From assembly GCF_022049065.2 (NCBI RefSeq), contig NZ_CP095743.1:2123001-2187000 (forward strand): DNA of 64,000 nucleotides. The letters are read 5' to 3'. The notes beneath the pieces were generated by a model. The model saw only the letters and a list, made by a program, of their open reading frames with translations. It made no database searches and was not told the DNA's origin. Below are positions 9,207-18,947 of the stretch, piece after piece (the stretch's first letter is position 1; each line of letters starts with the position of its first letter). The position numbers were made by a program, and so were the translations under genes. Source of the stretch: Niallia sp. Man26. GTDB lineage: Bacteria; Bacillota; Bacilli; Bacillales; Cytobacillaceae.

Positions 9207-10295
9207 TTAGATTTTCACCCAGCTATTGCGGTGGATAACTTCTTGCAGCTGTCCCTCTTGTTTAGGTAGATTTCCTGCCAGTATTTCATGGAGTTCTTGT
9301 GAGCCGTAAAGAACTTCCCCTTTACCGATCAATCCTGATGTGCCAATCACTTCGACAACATCACCTTTTTCGAATAATCCTTCAATTTCATAAATGCCTG
9401 CCGGAAGCAAGCTGCTTCCCTTTTGCAGCAAAGCTAGTTCTGCCCCTTCATCCACATATACTTTTCCTTCTACTTTGGAATGGAGGGCAATCCATTGTCT
9501 ATTGCTGGTAATGGCACTTAATCCTTCCGAACCAATATAGGTCCCATCTCCGTTGCCTTCAAGGATGGTTAAAAGCTTATCTTCTCCGCTCCCGCTGCCG
9601 ATGAACACTTGTACGCCTAGACTAAGAGCTGTCTCTGCAGCAATCAGCTTCGATTTCATCCCGCCAGTTCCTACTTTTGAGCCGCTGCCTTTCGCTCCTT
9701 CTAAAAATTCTGGTGTTACTTTTTCAATATAATCAAGACGTTTAGCATTTGGATTGTCTTTCGGATTGCTGTCGTAGAGCCCATTAATATCTGTCAAAAT
9801 TATCAGCTGTTCTGCGTGGATTAACCCGCTTACAAGTGCTGAGAGCATATCATTGTCACCGAATGTAAGCTCTTCAACTGACACTGTATCATTTTCATTG
9901 ATAATCGGCAGGATACCTCTTTCCAAAAGCTCTGACAAGGTGGAGTAAGCATTGCGGTAACGCTCCTTCTTGCTGAAATCATTTCTTGTCAGCAAGATTT
10001 GAGCAGGTACGATTCCGTATTCTTTTAAGCTCTCTGTGTAGTGCTGAATCAGCAGACCTTGACCGACTGCAGCAGCAGCTTGTTTTCCTTTTAGCGTCAC
10101 TGGACGCGACGGGTATCCTAGCTGCTTGAATCCAGCTGCAACTGCACCAGAGGAAACAAGTATTACTTCCTTGCCTACTTTTTTTAACGCTGCAATACTT
10201 GCGATATGATCCTTTAGTTTAAGCTGATCAATTTCTCCCTTTGAGTTGGTGAGCGAACTGCTGCCGATTTTCACCACTATTCTTTTTCTGTCCAA
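9207..10295 (-). CDS. proB: Glutamate 5-kinase
   Basis: A ProB that phosphorylates L-glutamate to gamma-glutamyl phosphate. The amino-acid-kinase domain (about 1-255) contains [30 protein letters not shown] and [11 protein letters not shown]; a C-terminal PUA domain follows (about 275-350). The frame opens at an ATG at 10313, but the TTG at 10295 lies seven bases after a perfect GGAGGT and starts the protein at the conserved N-terminus ([11 protein letters not shown]), so I choose it; 362 residues. It is the first gene of proBA, and the leader carries a proline T-box. Confidence 0.95.
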   Translation of the reverse strand: MDRKRIVVKIGSSSLTNSKGEIDQLKLKDHIASIAALKKVGKEVILVSSGAVAAGFKQLGYPSRPVTLKGKQAAAAVGQGLLIQHYTESLKEYGIVPAQILLTRNDFSKKERYRNAYSTLSELLERGILPIINENDTVSVEELTFGDNDMLSALVSGLIHAEQLIILTDINGLYDSNPKDNPNAKRLDYIEKVTPEFLEGAKGSGSKVGTGGMKSKLIAAETALSLGVQVFIGSGSGEDKLLTILEGNGDGTYIGSEGLSAITSNRQWIALHSKVEGKVYVDEGAELALLQKGSSLLPAGIYEIEGLFEKGDVVEVIGTSGLIGKGEVLYGSQELHEILAGNLPKQEGQLQEVIHRNSWVKI

Positions 10296-10344
10296 AACGA
10301 TTACCTCCAACATCCCGTATCATTTATCTGTTTGACTGTAATAA

Positions 10345-10590
10345 AAAAAAGCCCTTTTCATCCTATAAAAAGGACGAAAAGGGCTTTTCCGTGGTACCAC
10401 CTTAATTGGACAAAAGACAATGCTCTTATCCCACTTTGTCTGATAACGCCAGATAACACGCCTAGTTTTCTAGGACTCGAAAGGCAGGTTCTGCGGCATG
10501 TCGTCATGGAGCCTTTCAGCTTATAAGCTCCACTCTCTTTTACGAATGGTTATCGCATACTATTCCTTTCTCTTCGTTCGCTTCTTCTTT
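10345..10590 (-). promoter_or_regulatory. T-box riboswitch upstream of proBA (Pro specifier)
   Basis: On the minus strand the leader contains the conserved T-box element (reverse of CCGTGGTACCACC, 10389-10401) followed by a terminator: AAAGCCCTTTTCATCCT (10348-10364) against AGGACGAAAAGGGCTTT (10371-10387). The Stem I region lies at about 10455-10581. In the specifier loop position a GAA-CCT-G sequence occurs (CCT at 10488-10486 on the minus strand), parallel to the GAA-TGG-A found in both trp T-boxes. The expected behaviour is that uncharged tRNA-Pro stabilises the antiterminator and turns on proBA. Confidence 0.92.
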
Positions 10591-10640
10591 TTTATTTATT
10601 ATAGCAGTTATTTTTTTTGTTTCAACATAATTTCTGCAGT

Positions 10641-11417
10641 TTATTTTTCTAATACTGGCTCTTGCTCAGCCTGTAATGCCCATTTGCGAATAGCATACGC
10701 CACGCCATTTTCGTCATTTGTTTTTGTTGTAGCATTAGCCGTTTCTTTCACGATATCTTGTGCATTGCCCATCGCCACACCAATGCCTGCCTCTTTAATC
10801 ATGCTGATGTCGTTCAAGCTGTCTCCGACTGCCATCACTTCATCCATTGTAATGTCAAGTCGTTCACAAACCGTTTTTAGCCCTTTGGCCTTGTTGATGC
10901 CTAAAGCGTTCACTTCAATATTAACAAGCGATGAATTGCTTATTTCAAAAATATTTCTTGCCTGCAGTTCTTTCAACACTTCATTTCTAATGGCATCATC
11001 GTCAATATGGTAGCCGAACTTCAGCCATTCGATTGCGTCAATATCCTCAGGCATTTCGTTATTCCAAAGCTTGCCGCAGCTGATGGCCCAAGTTTTCGCA
11101 CCATGTTTTTGCGCAAGCTCCCAAAGCCAGCGCATTTGCTCTGCTTCAACTAAATTCCGTTCAATTAAATTGCCTTGCCAATCCCATATTTCACTGCCGT
11201 TTACTGTAACTAAATATGTTTTAAGAAACAGACTTTCCGCATGATCTTTGCATGTTGCGATTGATCTGCCTGTGCTTAAGACAACATGAATGCCGGCATC
11301 TTGTGCCTCTTTGATTGCTTTGCGGTTTTCCTCAGGTATTTCGCCGTTGCTGTTCAATAATGTGCCGTCCATATCAAGGGCGATCAGCTTTATTGCTTTG
11401 TTTTGTTCATTGGTCAT
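10641..11417 (-). CDS. Cof-type HAD-IIB family phosphatase
   Basis: A 258-residue HAD phosphatase with a type IIB cap. Motif I is LIALDMDGTLLNSNGEI, motif II is VVLSTGRS, and the C-terminal motif IV is VMAVGDSLNDISMIKEAGIGVAMGNA. Bacillus encodes many such enzymes acting on sugar phosphates or flavin intermediates; the substrate here is unknown. A GGAGG ribosome site precedes the ATG. It is a single gene directly upstream of the proBA T-box leader, with no obvious terminator between. Confidence 0.9.
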   Translation of the reverse strand: MTNEQNKAIKLIALDMDGTLLNSNGEIPEENRKAIKEAQDAGIHVVLSTGRSIATCKDHAESLFLKTYLVTVNGSEIWDWQGNLIERNLVEAEQMRWLWELAQKHGAKTWAISCGKLWNNEMPEDIDAIEWLKFGYHIDDDAIRNEVLKELQARNIFEISNSSLVNIEVNALGINKAKGLKTVCERLDITMDEVMAVGDSLNDISMIKEAGIGVAMGNAQDIVKETANATTKTNDENGVAYAIRKWALQAEQEPVLEK

Positions 11418-11571
11418 TTTTGTTGGTCCTCCAAATCTAGTTTCTTAGAAGTGATAGCCAAAATCATGACTGTCATTCATTACGATCATTGTTGTTACCA
11501 TTCCATACAATAGTATACATATACCTGCCTAATAAGTAAAAAAATTTCAATAATTAACAAAACTTTAATAA

Positions 11572-12552
11572 TCAATTGAAATGATGCGCTTCTTTAGCTA
11601 ATTTTAGTTTTTTAATATTGCGGGAAAATATACTATGCAATACCATGCCAATAATCACAATTCCAATTCCAAGCAGGGAAACTGGACTCGGCAAACCTGC
11701 AGAAAGAAACACCATTTCTCCAATTAATGCAAATAGCACTTCAAATGACTGTGTTGCTTCAACAGCACCAAGCTTCTGCATATTATCCTTTGCTAAATCT
11801 GTAGCTGCAAAAAAGAGAATCGTCGCAACAACACCAGAAAATAAAGCTACAATTCCGGATTGGTATACTTGCATAACAGACGGTAAACCTGCAGTCATCC
11901 ATCCATAAACAGACAGAATAAGCCAAAACGGCAGGCTAGCAATCGTCATGCCAAGCACTCGCTGAAAAACATCAAAGCGGCCACCTGCAACCTCCATCAT
12001 TTTCCGATTGCCAAGGGGGTATGCAAAGGATGCAATGAGTATTGGTATGAGACAAAGCAGTGCTTGGGACAGGGATAAGCTCCTTGCAAACTCAACCTGC
12101 ATAAATACGATTCCAACAATTATTAAAAGGGAAAAGCCTAAGCTTTTAATGGGGATTTTTCTTCTTGCATGGACAATAGTTCCGTCACTTGCGGCTATTT
12201 GCTCCATAAACAACGGTGCAAGCAGTGTTCCTGAAATAATCGTCAGCTGCCATGTTCCTGCAATTAACCAGCCTGGCCCATAGGCGGATGCAAAACAAAT
12301 AAACGAATAGAAAATCCCAAATCCGACAGAACTCCACAATATCCATTTGAGAGCATTATTACGAAGCTCCAGCAAAATCGGCTTTAAATTCCCTCTAATT
12401 AATACAATAATCACTAAAAAGGGAACCATAAAAAAGTAGCGCAGGGATGCACTCCATACCCAGCTTCCCCCATTCATCTCCATCGCTTTATTCAAAACAA
12501 ACGTAAAAGCAAAAAAGAAGGCAGACGCAATGCCTAACATTATCGGTCGCAT
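11572..12552 (-). CDS. DMT superfamily transporter (EmrE-like multidrug efflux type)
   Basis: A 326-residue protein with ten hydrophobic segments in two EamA-like halves. It begins with IMLGIASAFFFAFTFVLNKAMEMNGGSWVWSAS and belongs to the group annotated as putative multidrug resistance efflux transporter. The conserved ATQSFEVLFALIGE in the second half is characteristic. No regulator is adjacent. The substrate is unknown; metabolite export is as likely as drug efflux. Confidence 0.8.
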   Translation of the reverse strand: MRPIMLGIASAFFFAFTFVLNKAMEMNGGSWVWSASLRYFFMVPFLVIIVLIRGNLKPILLELRNNALKWILWSSVGFGIFYSFICFASAYGPGWLIAGTWQLTIISGTLLAPLFMEQIAASDGTIVHARRKIPIKSLGFSLLIIVGIVFMQVEFARSLSLSQALLCLIPILIASFAYPLGNRKMMEVAGGRFDVFQRVLGMTIASLPFWLILSVYGWMTAGLPSVMQVYQSGIVALFSGVVATILFFAATDLAKDNMQKLGAVEATQSFEVLFALIGEMVFLSAGLPSPVSLLGIGIVIIGMVLHSIFSRNIKKLKLAKEAHHFN

Positions 12553-12640
12553 AAAACAGGCACCTCCATAAAAAATTACTTATAACCAATATATCGCATA
12601 TTAAATACTAACTTCAATTGCTATTTTTGCAAAAAAAAGA

Positions 12641-12663
12641 AGATGCCTTCTAAAAAGGCATCT
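12641..12663 (-). terminator. Terminator of the ABC transporter gene
   Basis: AGATGCCTT and AAGGCATCT form the stem; on the minus strand it is followed by a T run (the A run at 12631-12638). Confidence 0.8.
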
Positions 12664-12669
12664 AAAAAG

Positions 12670-14385
12670 TTAACGCTGGTATTGAACACGATGAAGATTA
12701 GCGAAAATACCGCCTTTTTCAATCAGTTCATCATGTCCTCCTTCCTCTTCAATCCCGTTTTCGGTAACAACAACAATGCGGTCAGCATTGCGGATTGTTG
12801 CGAGTCTGTGGGCAATCACTAATGTTGTACGGTTTTTCGCAAGTTCATTTAATGATGCTTGAATAATTTGCTCTGTTTCTGTATCAAGGGCAGAGGTGGC
12901 TTCATCGAGAATAAGTATTGGCGGATTTTTCAAGAACATTCTCGCAATCGCCAGCCTTTGCTTTTGTCCTCCCGACAGCTTCAAGCCCCGCTCTCCTATT
13001 TGTGTGTCATAGCCGTCTGGAAGCTTGCGGATTAAATCTTCCAAGTGAGCTCTTTTTACTGCTTCATGTATTTCTTCGTCTGTTGCATCTAGTTTTCCGT
13101 ATGCGATATTTTCTTTTAATGTACCTGTGAACAGGAACACATCCTGCTGAACGATCCCAATTTGAGAACGCAAGGAATGCTTTGTCATATCACGGATATC
13201 CATGCCGTCAATTTTAATGGCTCCGCCGTTCACATCATAAAACCTTGGCACTAATGAACAAATTGTCGTTTTCCCTGCACCGGACGGACCAACAAATGCA
13301 ACTGTTTCGCCCGCTTTAATGTTCAGACTGATTTGGTCTAAAACAGTTCTGTTATCATAGCCGAATGTCACATTATTAAATTGAATGTCCCCACGCAATG
13401 CAGGCACTTCCACTGCATCTTTGCGGTCTTGAATTTCAGGCTCTGAATCAAGCAGATCCAAGAAACGTCTAAATCCAGCCATACCTTTCGGATACAGCTC
13501 CAGCAATGCACTGATTTTATCTATTGGCTTTTGCAAAATGTTAACATACAGAATAAATGCAACTAGCTCACCGTTTGTCAGCTGGCCATTAAATGTCAGC
13601 CATGCTCCATAAACCAATACTACTAACGTGAAAAAGCGCATTAGCATGTAAACAGAAGATGAAGTTAAAGACATTACTTTGTATGCAACGATTTTCGCTT
13701 TTCTGAAACGTTTATTATTAACAGAAAAACGCTCCATTTCATAGTCTTCGTTCGTGAAGGATTGGACAACACGCACACCAGATACACTGTCTTCAACGCG
13801 GGCATTAACATCGGCAATATCGCCGTACATATGCCTCCATGCTTTATTCATGCTCTTATTGCAGTATGTGATCAGCCAGACGAGCACAGGCACGATGAAA
13901 ATGACGATTAACGCAAGCTTCACATTAATGGTCAGCATAATCCAGAAGGCGCCGACAAATGTCATGATTGCTATAAACAAATCTTCAGGACCATGGTGGG
14001 CAAGCTCGCCGATATCAAACAAGTCATTTGTAATTCGGCTCATAACATGACCTGTTTTTGTATTGTCAAAGAATTTAAAGCTTTGCTTTTGGACATGATT
14101 GAACAGCTGTGCACGCATATCTGTTTCAATATTAATTCCAAGCTTATGTCCCCAGTAGTTAACAATATATTGCAAATAAGTGCTTATTAAATATAATGCC
14201 AGCAAGCCGCAGCTTACAGAGACGATGGTACTCCAATTTCCCTCAGGAAGGAGCTTATCGATAAACCAAGTAACAGCCATTGGGAAGGCAAGTTCCAAAA
14301 TTGCCACAATGACAGCGCTCGAGAAATCAAGAATGAATAATTTCTTATGCGGTAAATAATAAGTGAAAAAACGCTTTATCATCAT
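12670..14385 (-). CDS. ABC exporter, fused permease and ATP-binding domains
   Basis: A 571-residue homodimer-type half transporter like Sav1866 and the Bacillus Ykn/Yfi exporters. Six membrane helices span about residues 15-290. The nucleotide-binding domain has Walker A GPSGAGKTT (366-374), Q-loop IVQQDVFLF, signature LSGGQ (470-474), Walker B LILDEAT (catalytic Glu 495) and an H-loop in LVIAHRLAT. All catalytic residues are present. It likely exports a hydrophobic compound or drug. No partner half transporter is adjacent, consistent with a homodimer. Confidence 0.9.
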   Translation of the reverse strand: MMIKRFFTYYLPHKKLFILDFSSAVIVAILELAFPMAVTWFIDKLLPEGNWSTIVSVSCGLLALYLISTYLQYIVNYWGHKLGINIETDMRAQLFNHVQKQSFKFFDNTKTGHVMSRITNDLFDIGELAHHGPEDLFIAIMTFVGAFWIMLTINVKLALIVIFIVPVLVWLITYCNKSMNKAWRHMYGDIADVNARVEDSVSGVRVVQSFTNEDYEMERFSVNNKRFRKAKIVAYKVMSLTSSSVYMLMRFFTLVVLVYGAWLTFNGQLTNGELVAFILYVNILQKPIDKISALLELYPKGMAGFRRFLDLLDSEPEIQDRKDAVEVPALRGDIQFNNVTFGYDNRTVLDQISLNIKAGETVAFVGPSGAGKTTICSLVPRFYDVNGGAIKIDGMDIRDMTKHSLRSQIGIVQQDVFLFTGTLKENIAYGKLDATDEEIHEAVKRAHLEDLIRKLPDGYDTQIGERGLKLSGGQKQRLAIARMFLKNPPILILDEATSALDTETEQIIQASLNELAKNRTTLVIAHRLATIRNADRIVVVTENGIEEEGGHDELIEKGGIFANLHRVQYQR

Positions 14386-14647
14386 ATGCTCCTTTTATAT
14401 AATTTTAACAGTTCTATTTGAGAATCATTATTGATTATAGATGTTTACTCCTATTTATTCAAGGAAAATATTTTCATTATCGAAATAGTCACAATTTATT
14501 TTCAAAAAGCTGGAATCGGTATAAAAATAGTAAATTTTCAGTATTTTTTGAATTGTTAAAGGATTTATCATTTATTTAAGCGAACTAAGTATATACTAAA
14601 AAAATGAAGATGCGAAACGAAGACTTCAAATCTGGCAGAAGGAGAGT

Positions 14648-15568
14648 GTGAAAGGATTGGATTATCATTTATTGACATTTGTCACAGTTGCTGAAAAGAA
14701 GAACTTTACTCGAGCTGCCGAAGAGCTCCATATTACACAATCTGCTGTAACGCTTTCCATAAAAGCTTTGGAAAAGAAGTATGAAGTGAAATTCTTCGAT
14801 CGTACGAACAAATACGTTCGGCTTACTCGTGCTGGTGAAATATTGTATTATCATGCCAAGCGTATCCTAAAAGAGTATGAACAGGCGGAAGGTCTTATTG
14901 ATGACATAACGAAGGTTGTGAGCGGTCCTCTCTTAATTGGGTCTAGTTATACATTCGGTGAGTATTTACTGCCCAGATATATTTCTGATTTTATGAAAGT
15001 ACACCAATTAATTGAACCGAAAGTCTCCATCAGCAATTCTAGCAGCATCATGAAGCAAGTTCTTGATGGCAGTCTTGATATTGGCATAATTGATGGGGAA
15101 GTCAAAAGTCACCCTCACCTGCATATCACTCCCTTTGAACAGGATGAACTGGTAATTATCGTAGGCACTGATCATCCTTTAGCAAGCTTTCGCACGATTG
15201 ATCTGGAAAGCCTGTACGGTGAAACATGGATCTTACGGGAAGAAGGTTCCGGAACGAGAGAGGTTATTGACAAACTGTTTGAAAAGCATGCCTTTTCTCC
15301 CCTTATTTTGAGATCGTTTGGCAGCACGCAAATTATTAAAGAGTCTGTTGAAGCAGGGATTGGCATTTCGATTGTTTCTAAGTTTTCGATTCAAAAAGAA
15401 CTTCATATGAAAACAATCCATTCCATCCGGCTTAAAAATGAACAGATTAACCGAAACTTCTCCTATGTCATCCCAAAAACAGATATCCACACTCGCTCTG
15501 TTGAATTGTTTACCCAATTCTTAAAATCCAAAAATGGGTTCTCACTTGAAGCAATTTCTTATAAATAA
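14648..15568 (+). CDS. LysR family transcriptional regulator
   Basis: A 306-residue LysR regulator. Winged HTH at residues about 4-63 (LTFVTVAEKKNFTRAAEELHITQSAVTLSIKALE, then RLTRAGEILYYHAKRIL), and a periplasmic-binding-protein-like effector domain at about 90-295 similar to the CysL/YwfK group. The frame opens at a GTG at 14648 with GGAG only three bases away; a TTG at 14657 would have longer spacing, so the exact start is uncertain. Divergent from the ABC exporter across a 260-bp AT-rich gap, which could hold a shared operator. Confidence 0.88.
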   Translation: MKGLDYHLLTFVTVAEKKNFTRAAEELHITQSAVTLSIKALEKKYEVKFFDRTNKYVRLTRAGEILYYHAKRILKEYEQAEGLIDDITKVVSGPLLIGSSYTFGEYLLPRYISDFMKVHQLIEPKVSISNSSSIMKQVLDGSLDIGIIDGEVKSHPHLHITPFEQDELVIIVGTDHPLASFRTIDLESLYGETWILREEGSGTREVIDKLFEKHAFSPLILRSFGSTQIIKESVEAGIGISIVSKFSIQKELHMKTIHSIRLKNEQINRNFSYVIPKTDIHTRSVELFTQFLKSKNGFSLEAISYK

Positions 15569-15576
15569 CAAGGGAA

Positions 15577-15610
15577 AAGAAGGCTTCTGCAGTAGAAGCC
15601 TTCTTTTTTA
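15577..15610. terminator. Terminator between lysR and the DJ-1/PfpI gene
   Basis: AAGAAGGCTTCT and AGAAGCCTTCTT around a five-base loop, with a T run on the plus side and AAAAG on the other; it serves the two convergent genes. Confidence 0.85.
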
Positions 15611-15612
15611 GC

Positions 15613-16209
15613 TTATTCTGGCAAATCATACTCCATTCTTTTTGCTGTTATGGCTTTTTCATCTGCTCCTACTAATCTTTCTACAAGATGGAATGCCATC
15701 GTTATCCCTGCAGAAATGCCGCCTGAAGAGACAATTCTGCCTTCATCAACAAATTTAACGCCTCTAACCACTTCCACTTTGGGGAAGGTTTCTGCGAAAT
15801 TATCATAGGAAGCCCAATGTGTCGTCGCCTTTTTCCCATCCAAAAGCCCTGCTTTTGCAAGCAGCAAGGCACCTGTACAAACAGAAGCCACAAGCTCTGC
15901 CGTTTTATTTTGCTGTTTTATCCATTCCATCAATTTCTCATTATGTATTTCTGTCAGCCTTGCTCCCGGTCCGCCAGGGATGATGATTATATCAAATGCT
16001 GGGGCATTTTCGAAGGAATAGCTAGGCAACACTTGCAATCCGTTCCTCGCAGCAATCAGCTCTCCTGTTTCTGAAACTGTTTCTACCTTAAATGGTTTCC
16101 TATCATCACGATCCTTAAAGGAGGCTACTGACAGCACTTCAAAAGGTCCTGCAAAATCAAGCACTTCCACATCATCAAATAACAGTATTCCTACACTTCT
16201 TGTTTTCAT
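15613..16209 (-). CDS. DJ-1/PfpI family protein
   Basis: A 198-residue glutamine-amidotransferase-like protein with the nucleophile elbow Cys111 in SVCTGALLLAKAGLL and the following THW (residues about 130) as in GlxA/isonitrile-hydratase-type members. The N-terminal GILLFDDVEVLDFAGPFEVL segment is characteristic of the AraC-linked DJ-1 subgroup, but no C-terminal HTH is present. The chemistry could be hydratase, deglycase or chaperone-like; not decided. AAGGAG precedes the ATG. A GNAT gene lies 20 bp upstream in the same orientation. Confidence 0.87.
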   Translation of the reverse strand: MKTRSVGILLFDDVEVLDFAGPFEVLSVASFKDRDDRKPFKVETVSETGELIAARNGLQVLPSYSFENAPAFDIIIIPGGPGARLTEIHNEKLMEWIKQQNKTAELVASVCTGALLLAKAGLLDGKKATTHWASYDNFAETFPKVEVVRGVKFVDEGRIVSSGGISAGITMAFHLVERLVGADEKAITAKRMEYDLPE

Positions 16210-16228
16210 CCCTGCAACTCCTTTTCTC

Positions 16229-16738
16229 TCAACTACTCGAAAGATAGAAAATCATATGCTGTTCATCAAAGTATTGTCCATCCACCTTTAATGCGTTCTT
16301 TTCCAATCCAAAAACAGTGAAGCCGAATGATTCGTATAAGGCAATTGCACCTGCATTTGTAGAAACGACAGCCAGCAGCAATTGCTCAATTTCATACCTT
16401 TTTGCTAGAGTAATTACCTCTGTCAAAAGCCGTTTGCCAATCCCCTTGTTCCGAAAATCATCTTCTATAAAAAATGACAGCACACTTGCCTTATGCTTAA
16501 TTTTTTTATAGGTTTCCTTTTGAAGGGTGATGCTGCCAACAAGTCGTTCATCCATAAATGCACCTATAGTAACCCTTGTTGGGTCCTTTAAGAGAGCTGT
16601 AATCCTCTTAATGGGATAGAGGCGTTTTTGTTCTTCTTCCACGGTTAATAAAAAGGCATCTGGATGCTGCTTTAATGTTGTTAACCGCAAATTCCAGTAA
16701 TCTTTTGCGTCCTTTGGTTTAAGCACCCTTACCTGCAA
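16229..16738 (-). CDS. GNAT family N-acetyltransferase
   Basis: A 169-residue acetyltransferase. Motif A, FIEDDFRNKGIGKRLLTEVI (acetyl-CoA pyrophosphate loop), and ALYESFGFTVFG (motif B) are intact. The start is TTG, following a GGGGGG ribosome site by seven bases. Probably cotranscribed with the DJ-1/PfpI gene downstream. The substrate is unknown; the overall pattern is that of small-molecule or ribosomal-protein acetyltransferases. Confidence 0.87.
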   Translation of the reverse strand: MQVRVLKPKDAKDYWNLRLTTLKQHPDAFLLTVEEEQKRLYPIKRITALLKDPTRVTIGAFMDERLVGSITLQKETYKKIKHKASVLSFFIEDDFRNKGIGKRLLTEVITLAKRYEIEQLLLAVVSTNAGAIALYESFGFTVFGLEKNALKVDGQYFDEQHMIFYLSSS

Positions 16739-16911
16739 AACGAATCCCCCCTTTCTTATGTTGTCATATGATTTTTGTTCAGGAAAAAATTTTTGCTAGG
16801 TTTCTAACTTAATAATTCCATATTTCTTATATGCTTTCCTTCTATACGATGAATTTTCTGATAAATTTATGGTACGATAGTAAAAAATTAATTTCAGAGG
16901 AGTTTTGCTTC

Positions 16912-17217
16912 ATGTTTATTGTTCAGTCAACCTTTCCAGTCCCAGATGAAAAGGCGCTTGAAGTCATTGAAATCTATAAAAACCGTTCCCGATTAGTAGA
17001 CAAAAACCATGGATTTATCCGCTTCCTTCTGCTCCAAAATGAAAAAAACAAAGGAGAAATTACCGTACATATGGAATGGGAAACGAAGGAGGATTACTTA
17101 AAATGGGTCAGGAGCACAGAGTTTAAGGATATTCACGAGCTTGAGAAAAAATACCCAGATAAGGAATTAGCCTCGGTTATTCCTACTGTTAAACAATTTG
17201 CAGTCGTTGCTGAATAA
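16912..17217 (+). CDS. Antibiotic biosynthesis monooxygenase (ABM)-domain protein
   Basis: A 101-residue ferredoxin-like ABM protein (FIVQSTFPVPDEKALEVIEIYKNRSRLVDK; HGFIRFLLLQNE; TVHMEWETKEDYLKWVRSTEF). The family includes the haem-degrading HmoA/IsdG proteins. The open frame extends to 16831, but the ATG at 16912 has GAGGAG nine bases upstream and matches family N-termini, so it is chosen. No iron-box sequence was recognised, so a haem role is only a possibility. Single gene with its own terminator. Confidence 0.85.
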   Translation: MFIVQSTFPVPDEKALEVIEIYKNRSRLVDKNHGFIRFLLLQNEKNKGEITVHMEWETKEDYLKWVRSTEFKDIHELEKKYPDKELASVIPTVKQFAVVAE

Positions 17218-17235
17218 ACTTCTGCATTAGAACAC

Positions 17236-17271
17236 AAAAAACCGGCTGACATAATGGCAGCCGGTTTTTTT
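17236..17271 (+). terminator. Terminator downstream of the ABM gene
   Basis: AACCGGCTG (17239-17247) and CAGCCGGTT (17258-17266) followed by a T run. The A run on the left may also serve the convergent SEDS-like gene. Confidence 0.88.
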
Positions 17272-18529
17272 AACTAGTTAAGACTAGATTCTTCCTGCGA
17301 TATACGCTTAATACGATTCCAATTAATAGAGAATTTAAAACGGTTGGTGTTAATCCATAGCTAATAAAGGGCAGTGACATGTAAATAACCGGGACTAATC
17401 CTAATATCATGCCAATATTATAGATAAATTGTACAGATAGCAAGGAACATACACCCAAAATTAACAGTTTGCCAAATTTATCTTTTATTTGGGTAGACAG
17501 AACAATCATTCTCCACACCAACAGCAATATTATCACAAATACAAGACTAGAAACGATCCAGCCATAATAATAGGTGATATTGGCTAAAACCAAGTCTGTG
17601 GACATTTCAACTTGATTAAACTGTGCACTTGAATTTCCAAACCAGCCACCTGATGAACGGATATCTTTTAGCAATAAGTATATATAGCCTTCATTCTCTG
17701 CGTAGTTCTCAGGGTGTAAAAATGACAGTATTCGTCTTTTTAGGTCAGCACCAGCGCTAACAAAAAATATAATGATAAAGGTAAGCAGTAGACCTAAAGA
17801 AACACCAATGGATGGATATAATGTTTTGTTATTAACTGAACTAGCAACTATTAAAGTAAGCACCAACAAGGAATATAGAAAGATATCTGTTAAGTTAGCC
17901 AGTCCTACGAATAATAAAAATGACAGCAAATAAATACTTATTACAACCATTCTCTTCGGTTTATCTTTAGATAGATAGATTGCCCAAAACACTAAGAATA
18001 CAGGCAAAAGACTTGCACCGCTTATTGTAAAAGACAGGAAGCGGATAACGAAAAGTCCGTTAACCGTCGTACTTGGGAAAAAGTTTAAAGCGAGCAGTAA
18101 CACGAAACCTGTAATAAGAATCAGCCACCCAAAATTCTTTATCTTGCGGTAATCAAACAGCATTACCGAAAGCGCAATGAAAATTCCTAATATAATAAAC
18201 ATTATTTGATTGCTAACTACTGAAAAATCAGCTTGTATATGAAGTAACGGTAGGATTCCTATTAGAATAATAGTGGTAAATAAACAAAATAGTTTCCAAT
18301 CAAATAAAGGTCGATAAAGCTTATTAAAGTATGAACCAAGTTCAATCGGGCTGCCCATCTGCTTGATAGCTTGTTGTTCCGCTTCTTTTTCAGTTGCCCC
18401 CTTTCCTATTAATTCTGATTGGGACATTTTCAAATGATAACTCAGCTCTTTGCGGACAGCTTCTTTCGCATCTTTTGATTTTATATATTGCATTACTTCT
18501 AATAAAAAAGATTCCTTAAGATTAGTCAT
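17270..18529 (-). CDS. HAAS domain fused to a FtsW/RodA/SpoVE (SEDS) family protein
   Basis: A 419-residue protein. Residues 1-70 form a cytosolic HAAS-type helical domain (KEAVRKELSYHLKMSQSELIGKGATEKEAEQQAIKQMGSP), followed by about ten membrane helices of the SEDS family. The position of the SEDS catalytic Asp is kept (Asp312 in EMSTDLVLA), and LPFISYG is present near residues 386-392, but the EE-x-G that follows in canonical members is replaced by NITYYYG. SEDS proteins polymerise lipid II. This one may be a divergent or regulatory glycosyltransferase, since no class B PBP gene is adjacent. It is the last gene of the sigma-PadR-SEDS operon (4 bp from the PadR stop). Confidence 0.82.
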   Translation of the reverse strand: MTNLKESFLLEVMQYIKSKDAKEAVRKELSYHLKMSQSELIGKGATEKEAEQQAIKQMGSPIELGSYFNKLYRPLFDWKLFCLFTTIILIGILPLLHIQADFSVVSNQIMFIILGIFIALSVMLFDYRKIKNFGWLILITGFVLLLALNFFPSTTVNGLFVIRFLSFTISGASLLPVFLVFWAIYLSKDKPKRMVVISIYLLSFLLFVGLANLTDIFLYSLLVLTLIVASSVNNKTLYPSIGVSLGLLLTFIIIFFVSAGADLKRRILSFLHPENYAENEGYIYLLLKDIRSSGGWFGNSSAQFNQVEMSTDLVLANITYYYGWIVSSLVFVIILLLVWRMIVLSTQIKDKFGKLLILGVCSLLSVQFIYNIGMILGLVPVIYMSLPFISYGLTPTVLNSLLIGIVLSVYRRKNLVLTS

Positions 18530-18533
18530 CTTA

Positions 18534-18947
18534 TTACCACTCCAATATTTCTTTTAAGCAGTAAGCTTTACTACTTTCTTTTTCGAGGTTTTTTAGCAGC
18601 TTTAAGCCTTTTGTGTTAAGTTGATAATATTTAACATCAGGTTCATTCCAATAAGTACGCAAGTAACCTTTATGCTCAAATTTATGTAAAAACATGTAGA
18701 GATAGCCCTCTTCTGTTTCAAACTTTCCCATTCCTCTTGCACGGAGAAGTCTGCTTAATGCAAAACCAGTTCGTTTTTCTTTTAATAATTGAAATATTGC
18801 TAAAATGACCTCTTCTTCTGAATTGGTTGAAAGCTGATTTACTTTTCGTCTAATACTTCCTTTATGCTGTTCTGTAAACTGAATATCTCGTAACACTGTT
18901 TTTTTCATCGCATTTCTTAAATTCTTTAATCGATCATCCATTTTCAT
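18534..18947 (-). CDS. PadR-like winged-helix regulator
   Basis: A 137-residue protein with a PadR-type winged helix in the C-terminal two thirds (EEEVILAIFQLLKEKRTGFALSRLLRARG, then EGYLYMFLHKFEHKGYLRTYW and YYQLNTKGLKLL) and a 40-residue basic N-terminal extension. It overlaps the sigma-factor stop by four bases and ends 4 bp before the HAAS-SEDS gene. The pairing of PadR with a HAAS domain recurs at 4888-5858. The extension is unlike classical PadR; it could touch DNA or the sigma factor. Confidence 0.8.
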   Translation of the reverse strand: MKMDDRLKNLRNAMKKTVLRDIQFTEQHKGSIRRKVNQLSTNSEEEVILAIFQLLKEKRTGFALSRLLRARGMGKFETEEGYLYMFLHKFEHKGYLRTYWNEPDVKYYQLNTKGLKLLKNLEKESSKAYCLKEILEW

